Shown here: in pieces, positions 6,933 to 7,459 of the stretch
How the letters are laid out: each line of letters begins with the position of its first letter
Numbering within the stretch: position 1 is the first letter of the stretch
Origin: Bacteroidetes bacterium 4572_114
GTDB taxonomy: Bacteria; Bacteroidota; Bacteroidia; Bacteroidales; 4484-276
Assembly: GCA_002254335.1 (NCBI GenBank)
Contig: NIVA01000077.1
Location: 1 to 7,459 of the forward strand
Length of the DNA: 7,459 bases
Direction: 5' to 3'
Program-made: the position numbers and the translations under genes
The notes under the pieces: generated by a model
What the model saw: only the letters and a program-made list of their open reading frames with translations
Database searches by the model: none
Told to the model about the DNA's origin: nothing

Positions 6933-6962
6933 CAAATTTATCATTTTTTAGAGCGATAGCAA
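6933..6962 (-). promoter_or_regulatory. Promoter of the kinase-nuclease operon
   Basis: On the minus strand, TTTTTG (TTG at 6960-6962) is followed after exactly 19 nt by TAAATTTG (6933-6940), an exact TAnnTTTG box. This is the best Bacteroidota-type promoter in the window. Transcription would start near 6927, about 46 nt before the ATG at 6880. A second TAAATTTG at 6901-6908 has no properly spaced TTG and may be an alternative or chance match. Confidence 0.6.
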
Positions 6963-6982
6963 AAACATATTGTCGATTTTCA

Positions 6983-7001
6983 TAACAATAAATAATTGTT
7001 A
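6983..7001. promoter_or_regulatory. Small palindrome upstream of the operon promoter, possible operator
   Basis: TAACAAT (6983-6989) and ATTGTTA (6995-7001) are perfect inverted repeats around AAATA, centred about 30 bp upstream of the -33 element. The position suits an activator or repressor site, but the surroundings are very AT-rich and a 7-bp palindrome can arise by chance. No regulator gene is visible in the window. Confidence 0.2.
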
Positions 7002-7097
7002 ATAAATGTTATTTCATTTACATAAATCTGCAACCCTGCGTTTGTTATCTTGTCAGTTGCTCTATGTGCTCAAATTTATTCGCTATCAGTTTATGAA

Positions 7098-7334
7098 ATA
7101 ACCACTAAATGACAACCCCGCTTTCGATATGCTACGGACGGGACCGCCTACAAAAGTTGCACGGCGGACAGGCAGGGCTAATGCCAATTGAATTACCACC
7201 GAATGACCATCAAACTTGTCCGTAGGGATGACAACAAATTACCATCAATGACCAAAAATGACAACCAAATGACAACCCAATGACAACCCAATGACAACCC
7301 AATGACAAAAAATATCCATCAAATGACCATCAAA
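7098..7334 (+). repeat. ATGAC-rich period-11 repeat field, interrupted by a GC-rich insert
   Basis: ATGAC occurs ten times on the + strand (7109, 7203, 7228, 7248, 7258, 7269, 7280, 7291, 7302, 7323). The clean core at 7258-7312 is five tandem 11-mers: atgacaaccaa, three identical atgacaaccca, then atgacaaaaaa. Degenerate units of 10-11 bp (such as attaccaccga at 7192 and attaccatca at 7238) extend the field on both sides. ATGACCATCAAA occurs at 7203-7214 and again at 7323-7334, exactly 120 bp apart, and the second copy is the start of the downstream gene. Because 11 is not a multiple of 3 and each unit carries TGA, no long frame runs through the field. Confidence 0.8.
7120..7191. repeat. GC-rich segment splitting the ATGAC repeat field
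   Basis: This stretch is far richer in G+C than its AT-rich surroundings and separates repeat units at 7098-7119 from those starting at 7192. It holds CTACGGAC (7132-7139), whose exact reverse complement GTCCGTAG lies at 7218-7225, within a 14-bp interruption (7214-7227) of the repeat field. It also has CCGCC and GGCGG facing each other, and a GGACAGGCAGGG string similar to GGCAGGCAGGCC near 7424-7436. These features suggest a dispersed-repeat insertion rather than a gene; no open frame is visible. Confidence 0.4.
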
Positions 7335-7459
7335 AACAAAACATTTGTCCCCCTGCTTTATCTCCTGTTATTTTTGTGGACAGGGGCATTGGCCGAAGCT
7401 GGGCCATGCCTTCACTCTGTTTCGGCAGGCAGGCCAGGCCATCACCTTGTTTCAGTTGA
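7323..7459 (+). CDS. Start of a secreted protein with signal peptide (3' end outside window)
   Basis: An open frame from the ATG at 7323 reaches the window edge (45 codons visible). The product begins with a textbook Sec signal peptide: a basic start (MTIKNK), a hydrophobic core (FVPLLYLLLFLW) and TGALA followed by EAG, giving a signal-peptidase I site after residue 24. The rest (AGPCLHSVSAGRPGHHLV) shows no domain. AGPC is not a proper lipobox, so lipoprotein modification is unlikely. The visible mature part runs through GGCAGGCAGG, which resembles dispersed repeats of the region, so the gene may be interrupted or short. The start codon itself lies in a copy of the upstream ATGAC repeat. The signal-peptide composition argues that the frame is real. 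Confidence 0.55.
   Translation, partial: MTIKNKTFVPLLYLLLFLWTGALAEAGPCLHSVSAGRPGHHLVSV

Noticed and set aside
7203..7283. 26-codon open frame starting ATGACCATC
   Set aside because: It runs through the degenerate repeat field and stops within the 11-bp units; no signal peptide or motif, so it is a by-product of the repeat.
7258..7312. Possible CRISPR-like array
   Set aside because: Units are only 11 bp and directly adjacent, with no spacers and no cas genes; this is a simple tandem repeat.
7323..7459. Lipoprotein reading of the terminal gene
   Set aside because: The only Cys (in AGPC) is not preceded by a lipobox, and the ALA site gives a good ordinary signal-peptidase I cleavage.

Overview
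The window looks like a piece of a Bacteroidota chromosome. Promoter-like boxes match the phylum's -7 consensus TAnnTTTG (for example upstream of the genes starting at 4058 and 6880). The visible starts lack a Shine-Dalgarno sequence. The gene families present (secreted S9 peptidase, cytosolic M14 carboxypeptidase, RimL-type acetyltransferase) are common there. No rRNA or other marker gene is present, so a finer placement is not possible.

Layout. 1-482 (+): 3' part of a RimJ/RimL-like GNAT acetyltransferase. 483-675: gene-free gap with a heptamer repeat tract that is both a potential G-quadruplex and a mirrored, phase-matched hairpin. 676-1806 (+): M14 zinc carboxypeptidase of the cytosolic-carboxypeptidase type. 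1807-2150: gap between converging genes, holding two separate long inverted repeats with identical geometry (15-bp arms, 54-nt loop). 2151-4058 (-): secreted S9 prolyl-oligopeptidase-family serine peptidase. 4222-6880 (-): a two-gene operon, read from 6880 downward, encoding a Hanks-type Ser/Thr kinase fused to a TGT-like (tRNA-guanine transglycosylase-like) barrel with a Cys/His zinc site, then an overlapping PD-(D/E)XK nuclease. 6881-7322: gene-free region with the operon's promoter, a small palindrome, an ATGAC-rich period-11 repeat field and a GC-rich insert. 7323-7459 (+): start of a secreted-protein gene cut by the window end.

The flanking genes look like ordinary chromosomal housekeeping or peptide-degradation genes, at about 48-50% G+C in the lines counted by hand. 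The kinase-nuclease operon drops to about 25% G+C in comparable lines, suggesting a horizontally acquired cassette. Its make-up is a signalling kinase tied to a nucleic-acid-modification-like fold, translationally coupled to an apparently active nuclease. That fits an anti-phage or anti-plasmid defence module better than a metabolic role. I do not recognise it as a named system. This is the most promising candidate for something undescribed in the window. The defence role is inference from domain content, not something the sequence proves.
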